64,000 bases of DNA, taken from contig NZ_JACHLY010000001.1 of NCBI RefSeq assembly GCF_014204715.1, positions 3,618,501-3,682,500 of the forward strand, given 5' to 3'. Position 1 is the stretch's first letter. Each line of letters starts with the position of its first letter. Source of the DNA: Streptomonospora salina (GTDB lineage Bacteria; Actinomycetota; Actinomycetes; Streptosporangiales; Streptosporangiaceae). Below, one piece after another: positions 17,762 through 28,442 of this stretch. A program made the position numbers and the translations under genes. The notes under the pieces are model-generated. The model saw only the letters and a list, made by a program, of their open reading frames with translations. It searched no databases and was not told the DNA's origin.

Positions 17762-19033
17762 CTACAGCTCCGGGTAGAGCGGGTGCTTGCGCACCAGTGC
17801 CTCCACGCGGCTGTGCAGCGCGGCGGCGTCGTACTCGGGCTTGAGCGCCTCGGCGATGACGTCGGAGACCTCGGCGAAGTCCTCGTCGCCGAACCCGCGC
17901 GTGGCCAGCGCGGGGGTGCCGACCCGCAGGCCCGAGGTCACCATGGGCGGCCGCGGGTCGTCGGGCACGGCGTTGCGGTTGACGGTGATGCCGATCTCGT
18001 GCAGCCGGTCCTCGGCTTCCTTGCCGTTGAGCCGGCAGTTCACCAGGTCGACGAGTACGAGGTGGACGTCGGTTCCGCCGCTGAGCACCCGGACGCCGTT
18101 GTCCACCGCGTCCTGGCGCATGAGCCGCTCGGCCAGGATCTTCGCGCCGGAGACGGTGCGGCGCTGCCGGTCGGCGAAGTCGTCGCCGGCGGCCATCTTC
18201 AACGCGACGGCCTTGCCCGCGATCACGTGCTCCAGCGGCCCGCCCTGCATACCGGGGAAGACGGCGGAGTTGATCTTCTTGCCGAACTCCTCCTTGCTCA
18301 GGATGAGTCCGCCGCGCGGACCGCCGAGGGTCTTGTGCGTGGTGGTGGTCACCACGTCGGCGTGCGGCATCGGGCTGGGGTGCAGCCCGGCGGCCACCAG
18401 ACCGGCGAAGTGCGCCATGTCCACCATGAACAGCGCGTCGATCTCGTCGGCGATCCGGCGGAAGCGCTCGAAGTCGAGCTCGCGCGGGTAGGCCGACCAC
18501 CCGGCGACGATCATCTTCGGCCGGTGCTCCTTGGCCAGCGCCTCGACCTCGTCGTAGTCGACGGTGCCGTCCTCGGGGCGGACGTGGTAGGCGACCGCGT
18601 TGAGGATCTTGCCGGAGTAGTTCAGCTTCATGCCGTGGGTCAGGTGCCCGCCGTGGGCCAGGTCCAGGCCCAGGATGGTGTCGCCCGGCTTGAGCAGTGA
18701 GAAGTACACCGCCGTGTTGGCCTGGGCGCCCGAGTGCGGCTGGACGTTGGCGTGCTCGGCGCCGAACAGTTCCTTGGCCCGGTCGATCGCGAGCTGCTCG
18801 ATCACGTCGACGTGCTCGCAGCCGCCGTAGTAGCGCTTGCCGGGGTAGCCCTCGGCGTACTTGTTGGTGAGGACCGTGCCCTGGGCCTCCAGCACCGCCT
18901 GCGGAGCGAAGTTCTCCGAGGCGATCATCTCCAGGGTGTCGCGCTGCCGGCCGAGCTCGGCGTCGACGGCTGCGGCCACCTCGGGATCGAGCTGGTCGAG
19001 GGACTGATCGAGCAGATTCCGCTGAGAGGGCAT
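17762..19033 (-). CDS. glyA: serine hydroxymethyltransferase
   Basis: PLP enzyme of 423 residues interconverting glycine plus 5,10-methylene-THF with serine plus THF. Motifs include [15 protein letters not shown] near the N-terminus, [14 protein letters not shown], and the PLP-lysine motif [16 protein letters not shown]. Full family length. The ATG at 19033 lies 4 nt after the gcvH stop, so the two are translationally close. In this operon its substrate methylene-THF is supplied by the glycine cleavage system. A second glyA for general one-carbon supply may exist elsewhere (inference). Confidence 0.97.
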   Translation of the reverse strand: MPSQRNLLDQSLDQLDPEVAAAVDAELGRQRDTLEMIASENFAPQAVLEAQGTVLTNKYAEGYPGKRYYGGCEHVDVIEQLAIDRAKELFGAEHANVQPHSGAQANTAVYFSLLKPGDTILGLDLAHGGHLTHGMKLNYSGKILNAVAYHVRPEDGTVDYDEVEALAKEHRPKMIVAGWSAYPRELDFERFRRIADEIDALFMVDMAHFAGLVAAGLHPSPMPHADVVTTTTHKTLGGPRGGLILSKEEFGKKINSAVFPGMQGGPLEHVIAGKAVALKMAAGDDFADRQRRTVSGAKILAERLMRQDAVDNGVRVLSGGTDVHLVLVDLVNCRLNGKEAEDRLHEIGITVNRNAVPDDPRPPMVTSGLRVGTPALATRGFGDEDFAEVSDVIAEALKPEYDAAALHSRVEALVRKHPLYPEL

Positions 19034-19037
19034 GTGA

Positions 19038-19418
19038 TCAACCTTCGCCTTCGGTCAACTGCGTGTACTGCTCCGGAGAGAGCAGGTCGGACGGTTCTTC
19101 GGCGACCTCCACCTTGAAGAGCCACCCTTGGCCGTAGGGATCGGTCCCGATGACCTCGGGATTGTCCACCGCCGCCTGGTTGACGTCGACGACCTCGCCG
19201 TTGACCGGCGCGTACAGGTCGCTGACGGACTTGGTGGACTCCACCTCCCCGCAGGTCTCGCCGGGGGCGACGGTGGCGCCCGTCTCCGGCGGCTCGACGT
19301 AGACGATGTCGCCGAGCGCTTCGGCGGCGAAGGCGGTGATGCCGATCGTGGCGACACCGTCGTTGATCGCCACCCACTCGTGCTCGCTCGTGTAGTTCAG
19401 CTCTGCGGGAACGCTCAA
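19038..19418 (-). CDS. gcvH: glycine cleavage system H protein
   Basis: Lipoyl carrier of 126 residues that shuttles the aminomethyl group between the P, T and L proteins. The lipoylated Lys is in [11 protein letters not shown] (K63); the start [15 protein letters not shown] is typical. The start codon is TTG at 19418: GGAGA lies 6 nt upstream, and nearby GTT and GAA codons cannot start. The frame is open further upstream, but that stretch is Pro/Arg-rich junk. It follows gcvT by 168 nt. Confidence 0.95.
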   Translation of the reverse strand: MSVPAELNYTSEHEWVAINDGVATIGITAFAAEALGDIVYVEPPETGATVAPGETCGEVESTKSVSDLYAPVNGEVVDVNQAAVDNPEVIGTDPYGQGWLFKVEVAEEPSDLLSPEQYTQLTEGEG

Positions 19419-19586
19419 TTCAACTCTCCAGGAGGTCGTCGTTGTCCGGGTATGGCGCGGCGCCGTGCGCGCAGGGCCGTCCGGCCCGGTCGGCGCGTGG
19501 ACCGCCGGCGGTCGGGCTTTCGCCGAATTCTGCCGCCTCGGCCTGCGGCCCCGCACGCGGTGTGCGCGGTTTCGGCCCGCTGAAGC

Positions 19587-20708
19587 TCAGCGGTCCCGCT
19601 GGTAGAAGGGCAGGTCGACGACGTCGACGGCCTCGGCGCGGCCGCGCACGTCCACCGTGGTCTCGCCGGCGGACGGGTCGGCCCCGCTGTCGATGTAGGC
19701 CATGGCGACGGGCGTGCCCAGGGTGGGCGAGGGAGCCCCGCTGGTGACCGTGCCCACGGGTTCGCCGTCGAGCAGGACGGGGTTGTCCTTGCGCAGCGGA
19801 CGGCGGCCGCGGGCCACCAGGCCGACCAGGCGGCGCCGCGGGCCGGAGTCCGCGACACGCTGCAGCGCGTCCCGGCCCACGAAATCACCCGGCTTGTCCA
19901 GTTTGACGACGCGGCCCAGATTGGCGTCGAAGGGGGTGGTCCCCGTGCCGAGTTCGTTGCCGTAGAGGGGCATACCGGCTTCCAGCCGCAGCGTGTCGCG
20001 TGCCGACAGCCCGGCGGGGACGAGGCCGTGCGGCTCGCCGGACTCCAGCAGGGCCGCCCACACGTCGGGCGCGGCGTCACCGGGCGTGAGGAAGATCTCG
20101 AAGCCGTCCTCGCCGGTGTAGCCGGTGCGGGCCAGCAGCGCCGGGTGCCCGGCGACGTCGTAGGAGTAGCCCGCGAAGTACCTGATGGTGCTCAGGTCGG
20201 CGTCGGTGAGGGGGGCGAGGATGTCGGCGGCGGCCGGCCCCTGCACGGCGACCAGGGCGTAGTCCGGGGAGCGGTCCTCGACCAGGCAGGCGAAGCCCGC
20301 CGCGCGCTCGCTGAGCGCGGTCACGACGGTCTCGGCGTTGGCGGCGTTGGCCACCACCATGTACTCGTCCTCGGCCAACCGGTAGACGATCAGGTCGTCG
20401 AGGACGCCGCCGTCGGCGTCGGTGATCATGGTGTAGCGGGCGCGGCCCGGCGTGACCTTGGACAGGTGCCCCGCCAAGGAGTAGTCCAGCATGTCGGCGG
20501 CCTGCGGCCCGCTGACGGTGATCTCCCCCATGTGGGACAGGTCGAAGAGTCCCGCGGTCTCGCGCACCGCCGCGTGCTCGGCGCGCTCGCCGCTGTAGCG
20601 CAGCGGCATCTCCCACCCGGCGAAATCGACCAGGGTGGCCCCGGCCTGTTCGTGGACGGCGTGCAGCGGTGTCGTTCGCAGTGCCGATCCCTGGTCCGGC
20701 GCAGTCAT
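19587..20708 (-). CDS. gcvT: aminomethyltransferase (glycine cleavage T protein)
   Basis: THF-dependent T protein of 373 residues. It releases ammonia from the aminomethyl-lipoyl H protein and forms methylene-THF. The N-terminus has LHAVHEQAGATLVDFAGWEMPLRY; then DLSHMGEITVSGPQA, LARTGYTGEDGFEIF and the C-terminal barrel with VGTVTSGAPSPTLG. CGGGAG lies just before the ATG at 20708. First gene of a riboswitch-controlled operon. The decarboxylating P protein (gcvP) is not in the window, as is common when it is encoded elsewhere. Confidence 0.96.
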   Translation of the reverse strand: MTAPDQGSALRTTPLHAVHEQAGATLVDFAGWEMPLRYSGERAEHAAVRETAGLFDLSHMGEITVSGPQAADMLDYSLAGHLSKVTPGRARYTMITDADGGVLDDLIVYRLAEDEYMVVANAANAETVVTALSERAAGFACLVEDRSPDYALVAVQGPAAADILAPLTDADLSTIRYFAGYSYDVAGHPALLARTGYTGEDGFEIFLTPGDAAPDVWAALLESGEPHGLVPAGLSARDTLRLEAGMPLYGNELGTGTTPFDANLGRVVKLDKPGDFVGRDALQRVADSGPRRRLVGLVARGRRPLRKDNPVLLDGEPVGTVTSGAPSPTLGTPVAMAYIDSGADPSAGETTVDVRGRAEAVDVVDLPFYQRDR

Positions 20709-20720
20709 TCTCACTCCCGA

Positions 20721-20759
20721 GAGGATGGACGTCGTTTCGTCACAGGCGTTGCCATCCTC
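20721..20759 (-). promoter_or_regulatory. hairpin in riboswitch expression platform
   Basis: CCATCCTC and GAGGATGG (arms 20752-20759 and 20721-20728) form a perfect 8-bp stem with a 23-nt loop. It lies between the second aptamer and the gcvT ribosome site; its left edge is 3 nt from the Shine-Dalgarno. It may be the switching helix that masks or frees translation initiation. Confidence 0.5.
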
Positions 20760-20765
20760 CCCCTC

Positions 20766-20940
20766 TGTCATGATGCCTGAGAGCTTCGCCGCGCGGACGC
20801 GGCTTGCACCTTCGGCGAGGGACCGAACGCCCCTGCTTTCCAGAGTGGTCTCGACCGTACGGTCCGTCGCGCCTGAGAGGTTCACTGGGGAGGAATTGCT
20901 CCTTCGGCGGCCCGTGCCGGCTGCACGGACTCTCTCCCGT
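20766..20940 (-). promoter_or_regulatory. tandem glycine riboswitch
   Basis: Two aptamers in series on the minus strand. The first begins at about 20940 with GGGAGAGAGTCC, has the conserved GCCGAAGGAGCAA core, and closes with CTCTCAGGC near 20880. The second has a CGCCGAAGGTGCAA-type core near 20810 and ends with CTCTCAGGCATCATG at about 20766. These are the glycine riboswitch consensus elements. It precedes gcvT by about 58 nt, so glycine should switch on gcvT-gcvH-glyA and probably sdaA. Confidence 0.9.
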
Positions 20941-21216
20941 ACGGATTCAACGACCGGTTCCAGGCTAACAGCGCCCCTTTCGGACGAACAGTTAAGGGCA
21001 CGCGAAGCGCCCCGGTCAGCGTGCCGACCAGCGCGAACGCGGGACGGAGTCGACGCGGGGCGCAACAGCGGAACCGGGGACGGCCCGACCGGTGGCGGGG
21101 CGCCGGCCGGAGCCCCGCTGACCGGTCCGGCCGGTGCTGCGGGAGGCCGCGGCAGGGCCCGGCGGATCCCGGGACAGGCGGCGCCGCCCGGACGCGGCGG
21201 TCCTGCGGAGCGGGGC
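20941..21216. other. 276-nt intergenic stretch after aroG, before the glycine riboswitch
   Basis: Contains the promoter for the riboswitch-gcvT operon just upstream of 20940 and a terminator-like fold (21087-21127). No gene. Confidence 0.5.
21087..21127 (-). terminator. terminator of DAHP synthase gene
   Basis: GACCGGT (21087-21093) and ACCGGTC (21121-21127) flank GCGGGGC / GCCCCGC (21095-21101, 21112-21118): a 14-bp interrupted stem about 90 nt past the stop. Confidence 0.6.
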
Positions 21217-23669
<2,453 letters not shown>

Positions 23670-23681
23670 GACCGCGGCCGG

Positions 23682-23727
23682 CCGGGTGCGGCGGGCCCGT
23701 GCGCGCGAACGCCCGCCGCGCCCGGCG
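23682..23727 (+). terminator. pip terminator
   Basis: Arms 23682-23697 and 23712-23727 form a 16-bp stem with one G-T wobble and a 14-nt loop, 12 nt after the pip stop codon. Confidence 0.7.
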
Positions 23728-23777
23728 TTAGGCTCGGGTGCGAATCAGCGGGCAGCGAGCGCAGAGCGAGGAGAACC

Positions 23778-23969
23778 ATGCGGGTGAGCGTCGACTTCGA
23801 CCAGTGCGAGAGCAACGCGGTGTGCATGGGCGTCGTGCCGGAGGTCTTCGAGGTGGACGAAGACGACTTCCTCAACGTCCTGCAGGAGGAGCCCCCCGAA
23901 GACCTGCGGGCCGAGGTCACCGAGGCCGCCCGCATGTGCCCCAAGCAGGCGATCACGGTCGAGGGCTGA
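23778..23969 (+). CDS. small ferredoxin (3Fe-4S/4Fe-4S type)
   Basis: Electron carrier of 63 residues. The pattern DFDQCESNAVCMGVVPEVFEV and ARMCPKQAITVE is that of actinobacterial single-cluster ferredoxins serving cytochromes P450. Three Cys (10, 16 and 53) are visible, which fits a 3Fe-4S cluster. AGGAG lies 4 nt before the ATG. Its 3' end overlaps the convergent ferredoxin reductase gene by 17 nt. No P450 is in the window. Confidence 0.92.
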   Translation: MRVSVDFDQCESNAVCMGVVPEVFEVDEDDFLNVLQEEPPEDLRAEVTEAARMCPKQAITVEG

Positions 23970-25170
23970 CCGCGGCCATCGCGTCCTGCCACGTGGTGGG
24001 CTCGCTCAGCAGGCGGCGGTAGCGCATCACCTTCGGGGTGGAGCGCAGCCCCAGCACGCCCACCAGCATCCCGGCCCGGCCGAGGAACGCCACGAATTTG
24101 CGGTCCTCGGCCGATCCGTGCACGATCTCGGCGGTGTCGGCGGGTGCCGCCTGCCCCAGCAGCTGGATCTTCATCCCGTACTGGTCGGACCAGAAGTAGG
24201 GGACCGGTGTGTACGGGGTTCCCGCGCCGTCGCCCGCAAGGAGGTTGGCCACCGCGGCGGCCGCCTGCTCGCCGGCGTTCGTCCAGTGCTCCAAGCGCAT
24301 CAGGCCGCCGTAGCGCCGGTACGGCCAGGCCGCGACGTCGCCCGCCGCGTACACGCCGGGAACCGCGGTGCGGCAGTACTCGTCGCAGAGCACCCCGCCG
24401 GTGTCGGCGGCGAGATCCACGCCCGACCCCTCCAGCCAGCCCGTTTCGGGAACCGCGCCCAGACCCGCTACCACCAGCGGCGTCTCGATCGCCGTGCCGT
24501 CGCCGAGCCGGACGCGCTCGACGTGCCCGTCGCCCTCGAACCCGGCCACTCCCACGCCCAGCCGGACGTCGACGCCCTGGTCCCGGTGCAGCTCGGTGAA
24601 CACGCCGCCGACGCGCGGGTCGACCACGCGGGTCAGCGGGGTGGCGGCGGCCTCGACCAGTACGACGTCCAGCCCGGCGGTGCGTGCACTTGCGGCGACT
24701 TCGGCGCCGATGAATCCGGCTCCCACGACCACGACGCGTTCGGCGGTGGCGAACGCGTCGCGCACCGCTTCGGCGTCGTCGACGGTGCGCAGCACGTGGA
24801 CTCCGGACAGTGCCGTCGAGGGGCGGCGTGCGCGGGATCCGGTGGCCACGACCACGCGGTCGGCGGTCACCGCGGAGCCGTCGTCGAGCTCGACGGCGCG
24901 TTCGTGCGGGCGCAGCAGCCGTGCCCGCCGCCCCAGCCGCAGGTCGAGGTCCAGAGCCTCGAACGCGGACTCCTCGCGCAGGTCCACGCCGGCGGGCCCG
25001 CCCTTGCCGGTGAGGAACTCTTTCGACAGCGGCGGGCGCGAGTAGGGCCGGTGCCGCTCCTCACCGATCATCGTGATGCGGCCTTCGAACCCGGATTCGC
25101 GCAGGGACTCGGCCGTGTGCAGCCCGGCCATTCCCGCCCCGGCGATCGCGACGTCGCCGATCTCGCCCAT
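23953..25170 (-). CDS. FAD-dependent ferredoxin reductase
   Basis: NAD(P)H:ferredoxin (or rubredoxin) reductase of 405 residues. The FAD-binding GxGxxG is DVAIAGAGMAGLHTAESL at the start, the NAD(P)-binding one is RVVVVGAGFIGAEVAASART, and the FAD-closing motif is GVYAAGDVAAWPYRRYG. The C-terminal domain (YFWSDQYGMKIQLLGQA) is typical of the BphA4/putidaredoxin-reductase group. The ATG at 25170 has AAGGGCGG upstream; the frame continues further 5' without a better start. It almost certainly reduces the adjacent small ferredoxin. The two genes are tail-to-tail with overlapping 3' ends. Confidence 0.92.
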   Translation of the reverse strand: MGEIGDVAIAGAGMAGLHTAESLRESGFEGRITMIGEERHRPYSRPPLSKEFLTGKGGPAGVDLREESAFEALDLDLRLGRRARLLRPHERAVELDDGSAVTADRVVVATGSRARRPSTALSGVHVLRTVDDAEAVRDAFATAERVVVVGAGFIGAEVAASARTAGLDVVLVEAAATPLTRVVDPRVGGVFTELHRDQGVDVRLGVGVAGFEGDGHVERVRLGDGTAIETPLVVAGLGAVPETGWLEGSGVDLAADTGGVLCDEYCRTAVPGVYAAGDVAAWPYRRYGGLMRLEHWTNAGEQAAAAVANLLAGDGAGTPYTPVPYFWSDQYGMKIQLLGQAAPADTAEIVHGSAEDRKFVAFLGRAGMLVGVLGLRSTPKVMRYRRLLSEPTTWQDAMAAVSPRP

Positions 25171-25293
25171 CTGCCGCCCTTCGTCGAACGTGTCCCGTGC
25201 GGGGCCGCGGGCGCGGTCCCGCACGGTGACAACGCGGCCCGAAGCGCCCCGATTCCGCGTGCGGCGCCGGTTCCCGCGCCGCCGGGGCGGCGG

Positions 25294-26256
25294 TCACACC
25301 GACCGGAGGCGCCCCACCGGTTCGTCACCGCCGCGGATTTCCGATTCGGCGAGGTCGCGTACCGCGTCGACGTCGGCGCCGGCGGCCTCCAGTGCGTCGA
25401 GGACCGCCATGGTGCGGGCCCGGAACCAGGGGTCGCCGTCGCTCAGCTTGACCGCCGCGGCCTCGCCGGTGGGTGCGGTCACGGCCAGGACCCCTTCGGC
25501 GCCCATCTTGGCGGCCGCGCCCGGCAGCCGCCGCATCAGCAGGGTGTCGATCCGGCCCTCCCCGGCGACGTTCGCGGGGAACTCCCGCATGGCGTCCAGC
25601 ACCCGGGCCTCGGGAGAGGAGTCCGGCGCGAACGCCATGGCCCGCAGCCCGCGCGCCAGCCCGGCCAGGGAGACGGCCAGTTGCGGCGCTCCGCACCCGT
25701 CCACGGCGGTGTGGGCGACGCGCTCGCCGCACGCCTCTTCGATCACCTGGCGCACCAGCTCCTGCACCGGGTGGCCGGGTTCGAGGTAGTCGCCGGTGCT
25801 CCATCCGCCGGCGACGCAGGCGGCGAGCATGGCGGCGTGTTTGCCGGAGCAGTTCATCAGCAGCCGGGTGGGGGCGCCGCCGGCCCGCAGCAGCCGGTCG
25901 CGTTCGCCGCCGTCCAGCGGCCAGTCGGCGGGACAGCGCAGCGCATCGGTGTCCAGCCCGGCGTCGGCCAGCATGCCCACCACGGTTTTGACGTGGTGGG
26001 GTTCGCCGCTGTGGCTGCCGGCGGCGAGCGCGGTCTGGGCGGGTTCGAGCCGGGCTCCGGCGCGCAGCGCGGCCGCCGCCTGGAACGGCTTGGCCGAGGA
26101 GCGCGGCAGCATGGGTGCGCGGACGTCGCCCCGCGTGTAGCCGATCTCACCCTGGCGCGTCAGCCCCACGGCCGTGCCGAAGTGCACCCCCTCGCCGAAT
26201 CCCGATCGGACCACTTCGACCAGCGGGACGTAGTGCGGCTGCGGATTTCGGGGCAT
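25294..26256 (-). CDS. L-asparaginase II family protein
   Basis: Asparaginase of the Rhizobium/thermolabile type (PF06089-like), 320 residues. It hydrolyses asparagine to aspartate and ammonia. Motifs: VEVVRSGFGEGVHFGTAVGL at the N-terminus, LPRSSAKPFQAAAAL, SHSGEPHHV, and LLMNCSGKHAAMLAACV. These are the conserved Ser/Lys and His/Glu positions of the family. No signal peptide, so cytoplasmic. GAGGAG lies 5 nt before the ATG. Divergent from the exonuclease gene. Confidence 0.9.
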   Translation of the reverse strand: MPRNPQPHYVPLVEVVRSGFGEGVHFGTAVGLTRQGEIGYTRGDVRAPMLPRSSAKPFQAAAALRAGARLEPAQTALAAGSHSGEPHHVKTVVGMLADAGLDTDALRCPADWPLDGGERDRLLRAGGAPTRLLMNCSGKHAAMLAACVAGGWSTGDYLEPGHPVQELVRQVIEEACGERVAHTAVDGCGAPQLAVSLAGLARGLRAMAFAPDSSPEARVLDAMREFPANVAGEGRIDTLLMRRLPGAAAKMGAEGVLAVTAPTGEAAAVKLSDGDPWFRARTMAVLDALEAAGADVDAVRDLAESEIRGGDEPVGRLRSV

Positions 26257-26394
26257 GGGAACTCCTCGGTCAGGGGAAGCTCGGGTCTTCGGGGCGCGCC
26301 CGCAGGGACGCGGGGGAGCGGCCGGTGGTTCAACGTCTCCGGGGGCGTCGCTCTTCCCCGCGTGTCGTAGTGTCGGCCCGCGGGAGGTGCCGCG

Positions 26395-27360
26395 ATGACG
26401 ATCGGACGGGGGCTGGACGAAGTGCTGGACGCCGAACCCGACGCGGGGCGGATGGTCCGGATGGGGTCTGTGACCCGCCGCCGGAGCTCCGCCCGCAGCG
26501 CACGCGAGCTTGAGTACGCCGTTGTGGACGTGGAGACCACCGGTCTCTACCCCGGCGAGGGCGCCCGGATCTGCGAGATCGCGGTGGTGCGCATGCGCGG
26601 CGACGGAACCCTGCTGCGCGAGTTCAGCACGCTGGTCGACCCGGGCCGCGCCATCAGCGGCCAGGAGTTCCACGGCATCGGCGCCAGCGACGTCGTCGGC
26701 GCGCCCAAGGCCGCCGAGCTGGTGGGCGTGCTGCGGGGGTTGTTCTCCGGCGCGGTGCTGGTGGGCCACAAACTCGACTTCGAAGGCCGCTTCCTGGCCT
26801 CGGAGCTGCTGCCGGCAGGGTTGCCGGGCGGGCTCCCGGGGCTGTGCACACTGCTGGCGCTGCGGTCGCAGGTCGACCTTCCCCGCTATTCGCTGCCGCG
26901 GGCCTGCCACACCCTCAGCGGGCACTGGCCCACCGGCCAGCACACCGCGCTGGGTGACGCCCGCGCCTGCGCCCAGCTGCTGGCCGAGTTGCTGGCCAAC
27001 GCCCCGGGAACGCTGCGTTACACCGGCCCCGACCCGGTCGAGTCGGATTCGGGCGAACCGGATCCCGGCCCGCTCAAGTCGCGCTCCTCGTATGCGTCCA
27101 CGCCCGGGGCCGTCGCGCTGCGCGGTCACCCTGAGCGCCCGCCGGCGGTGTGGCCGCGCCGCTGGCGCAGGCTGGAGCTCGACCCGCGCGACTGCGTGGG
27201 CCGCTTCACCGCCGAGCAGCGCGCGGCCGCCCAGCGCGAAGCGGAGTACCGCAGCGCCGCACGTGAGGCGGCGGCCGCTTCGGCGGCGCTGACCGCGACC
27301 GCGGCCGCCACCGGTGCCGCGCGCCTGCTGGGGCGCCGACTGCGTGCGCTGCTGTCCTGA
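26395..27360 (+). CDS. DEDDh 3'-5' exonuclease domain protein (DnaQ-like)
   Basis: Protein of 321 residues with a DnaQ/RNase T exonuclease domain at about residues 38-205. ExoI is YAVVDVETTGLYPGEGARICEIAVV (Asp, Glu), ExoII is VGHKLDFEGRFL (Asp), and ExoIII is GQHTALGDARA (His, Asp): a complete DEDDh set. The C-terminal ~110 residues are basic and Ala-rich with no known domain. It may be an accessory proofreading or repair nuclease; substrate unknown. GGGAGG precedes the ATG. Confidence 0.88.
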   Translation: MTIGRGLDEVLDAEPDAGRMVRMGSVTRRRSSARSARELEYAVVDVETTGLYPGEGARICEIAVVRMRGDGTLLREFSTLVDPGRAISGQEFHGIGASDVVGAPKAAELVGVLRGLFSGAVLVGHKLDFEGRFLASELLPAGLPGGLPGLCTLLALRSQVDLPRYSLPRACHTLSGHWPTGQHTALGDARACAQLLAELLANAPGTLRYTGPDPVESDSGEPDPGPLKSRSSYASTPGAVALRGHPERPPAVWPRRWRRLELDPRDCVGRFTAEQRAAAQREAEYRSAAREAAAASAALTATAAATGAARLLGRRLRALLS

Positions 27361-27411
27361 GTCGCGGCGCGTCGCCGGAGCCGCCCGCCGCGGCCCTGCG
27401 CCGGTGCGGGA

Positions 27412-27606
27412 TCAGACGCCCGACAGCGCCAGGAAGAAGGCGATGATCAGCGCGCTGCCGCCCACGGCGGTCAGTGCGGCCCGGCCCGCTTCGGTCAACC
27501 GGGCCCGGACCAGGTGAGGTGCGCGGCCGGCCGGAATCCGCGGGACGCGGTTGGACATCGCGACGGCGACCAGGACGGCACCGGCCAGGATCAGCAGCAG
27601 GGACAC
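27412..27606 (-). CDS. small two-helix membrane protein
   Basis: Hypothetical protein of 64 residues. It has a hydrophobic N-terminal helix (LLLILAGAVLVAVAM), a basic loop (HLVRARL), and a second helix (VGGSALIIAFFLAL). The GTG at 27606 follows GGAGGA by 4 nt, a strong start signal. I do not recognise a family. It lies downstream of the TetR gene on the same strand with a 127-nt gap. Confidence 0.65.
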   Translation of the reverse strand: MSLLLILAGAVLVAVAMSNRVPRIPAGRAPHLVRARLTEAGRAALTAVGGSALIIAFFLALSGV

Positions 27607-27690
27607 CGGGGTCCTCCGGGGGCGGGGGCTGGGCGATGCCCGATTCTGCCGCACCCCGCGGATCGCTGCGCGACCGGAGACCGGCCGCGA

Positions 27691-27720
27691 CCGGGTTCCG
27701 GGCCCGCCGCTAAAACCCGG
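27691..27720 (-). terminator. possible terminator after the TetR gene
   Basis: CCGGGTT (27691-27697) pairs with AACCCGG (27714-27720) around a 16-nt loop, 14 nt past the TetR stop. Confidence 0.4.
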
Positions 27721-27733
27721 CGTGTGCAAGCCC

Positions 27734-28357
27734 CTACACGGTGTCGCCGACAGCGCCGGCCGCGGCCGGACTCAGCGCACGCAGCGTGAAGTCCGACACC
27801 AGCCGCGCGGCGTCGGCGGCGGTGGTCTCGCCGTGCAGCAGCGGCACGCGCTGTGCGCCCAGCATCGCCAGCACGAGCCGCGCGACCGGCTCCACCGGTG
27901 CCGCGGCGAACTCGCCGTCGGCGACGCCTTGGCGCAGGATGCCGGTCAGCAGACGCTGCATCGGCGCGACGTGGTCGGCCAGCGCCTGGTAAGCGGCGGG
28001 CCCGAGGCTGGCGCCCAACTCGGCGGCGGCGGGGTGGGGGTGTTCGGCCAGTGCCTCGACCTGGAGGCGGACGAAGGACTCCAGCCGCTGGGCGGCGCCG
28101 GCGCTGTCGGGGAGTTCGCGCTGGAAGCGGTCGACGAACCCGGCGGTGGCCTGCTCGGTGAAGGCCAGCAGCAGTGCCGGCTTGTCGGGGAAGTAGTTGT
28201 AGAGGACGGTGCGGGTGATTCCCGCTGCGGCCGCCACATCGGTCATGGAGATCTCGTCGATGCCCTGATCCCGTGTGAGAACGGCCACCGCTTCCAGGAT
28301 GCGCTCGCGGGTCTGGGCGCGGTGCGCGGCGATGGTGGGCGCCGAGATCTTGGGCAT
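27734..28357 (-). CDS. TetR/AcrR family transcriptional regulator
   Basis: DNA-binding repressor of 207 residues. The N-terminal TetR HTH is clear: RERILEAVAVLTRDQGIDEISMTDVAAAAGITRTVLYNYFPDKPALL. The C-terminal ligand domain is alpha-helical and unassigned. It lies 85 nt downstream of the heme oxygenase gene on the same strand and probably shares its transcript. The palindrome at 29198-29216 in front of that operon is its most likely operator, giving autoregulated control of heme breakdown (inference). Confidence 0.9.
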   Translation of the reverse strand: MPKISAPTIAAHRAQTRERILEAVAVLTRDQGIDEISMTDVAAAAGITRTVLYNYFPDKPALLLAFTEQATAGFVDRFQRELPDSAGAAQRLESFVRLQVEALAEHPHPAAAELGASLGPAAYQALADHVAPMQRLLTGILRQGVADGEFAAAPVEPVARLVLAMLGAQRVPLLHGETTAADAARLVSDFTLRALSPAAAGAVGDTV

Positions 28358-28442
28358 GGCTCCATGGTGGCACGCGCGGTCGCGGGCGCGGAGCCGTATT
28401 CGGCGGCCCTGCCGGTGTGCGGCCGCCGGGTGCGCCCGCGGG

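Noticed and set aside
16245-18500. A 751-codon protein reading from glyA into sdaA
   Set aside because: The N-terminal part is glyA in another frame. The real SdaA start at 17657 has a strong Shine-Dalgarno and the family N-terminus.
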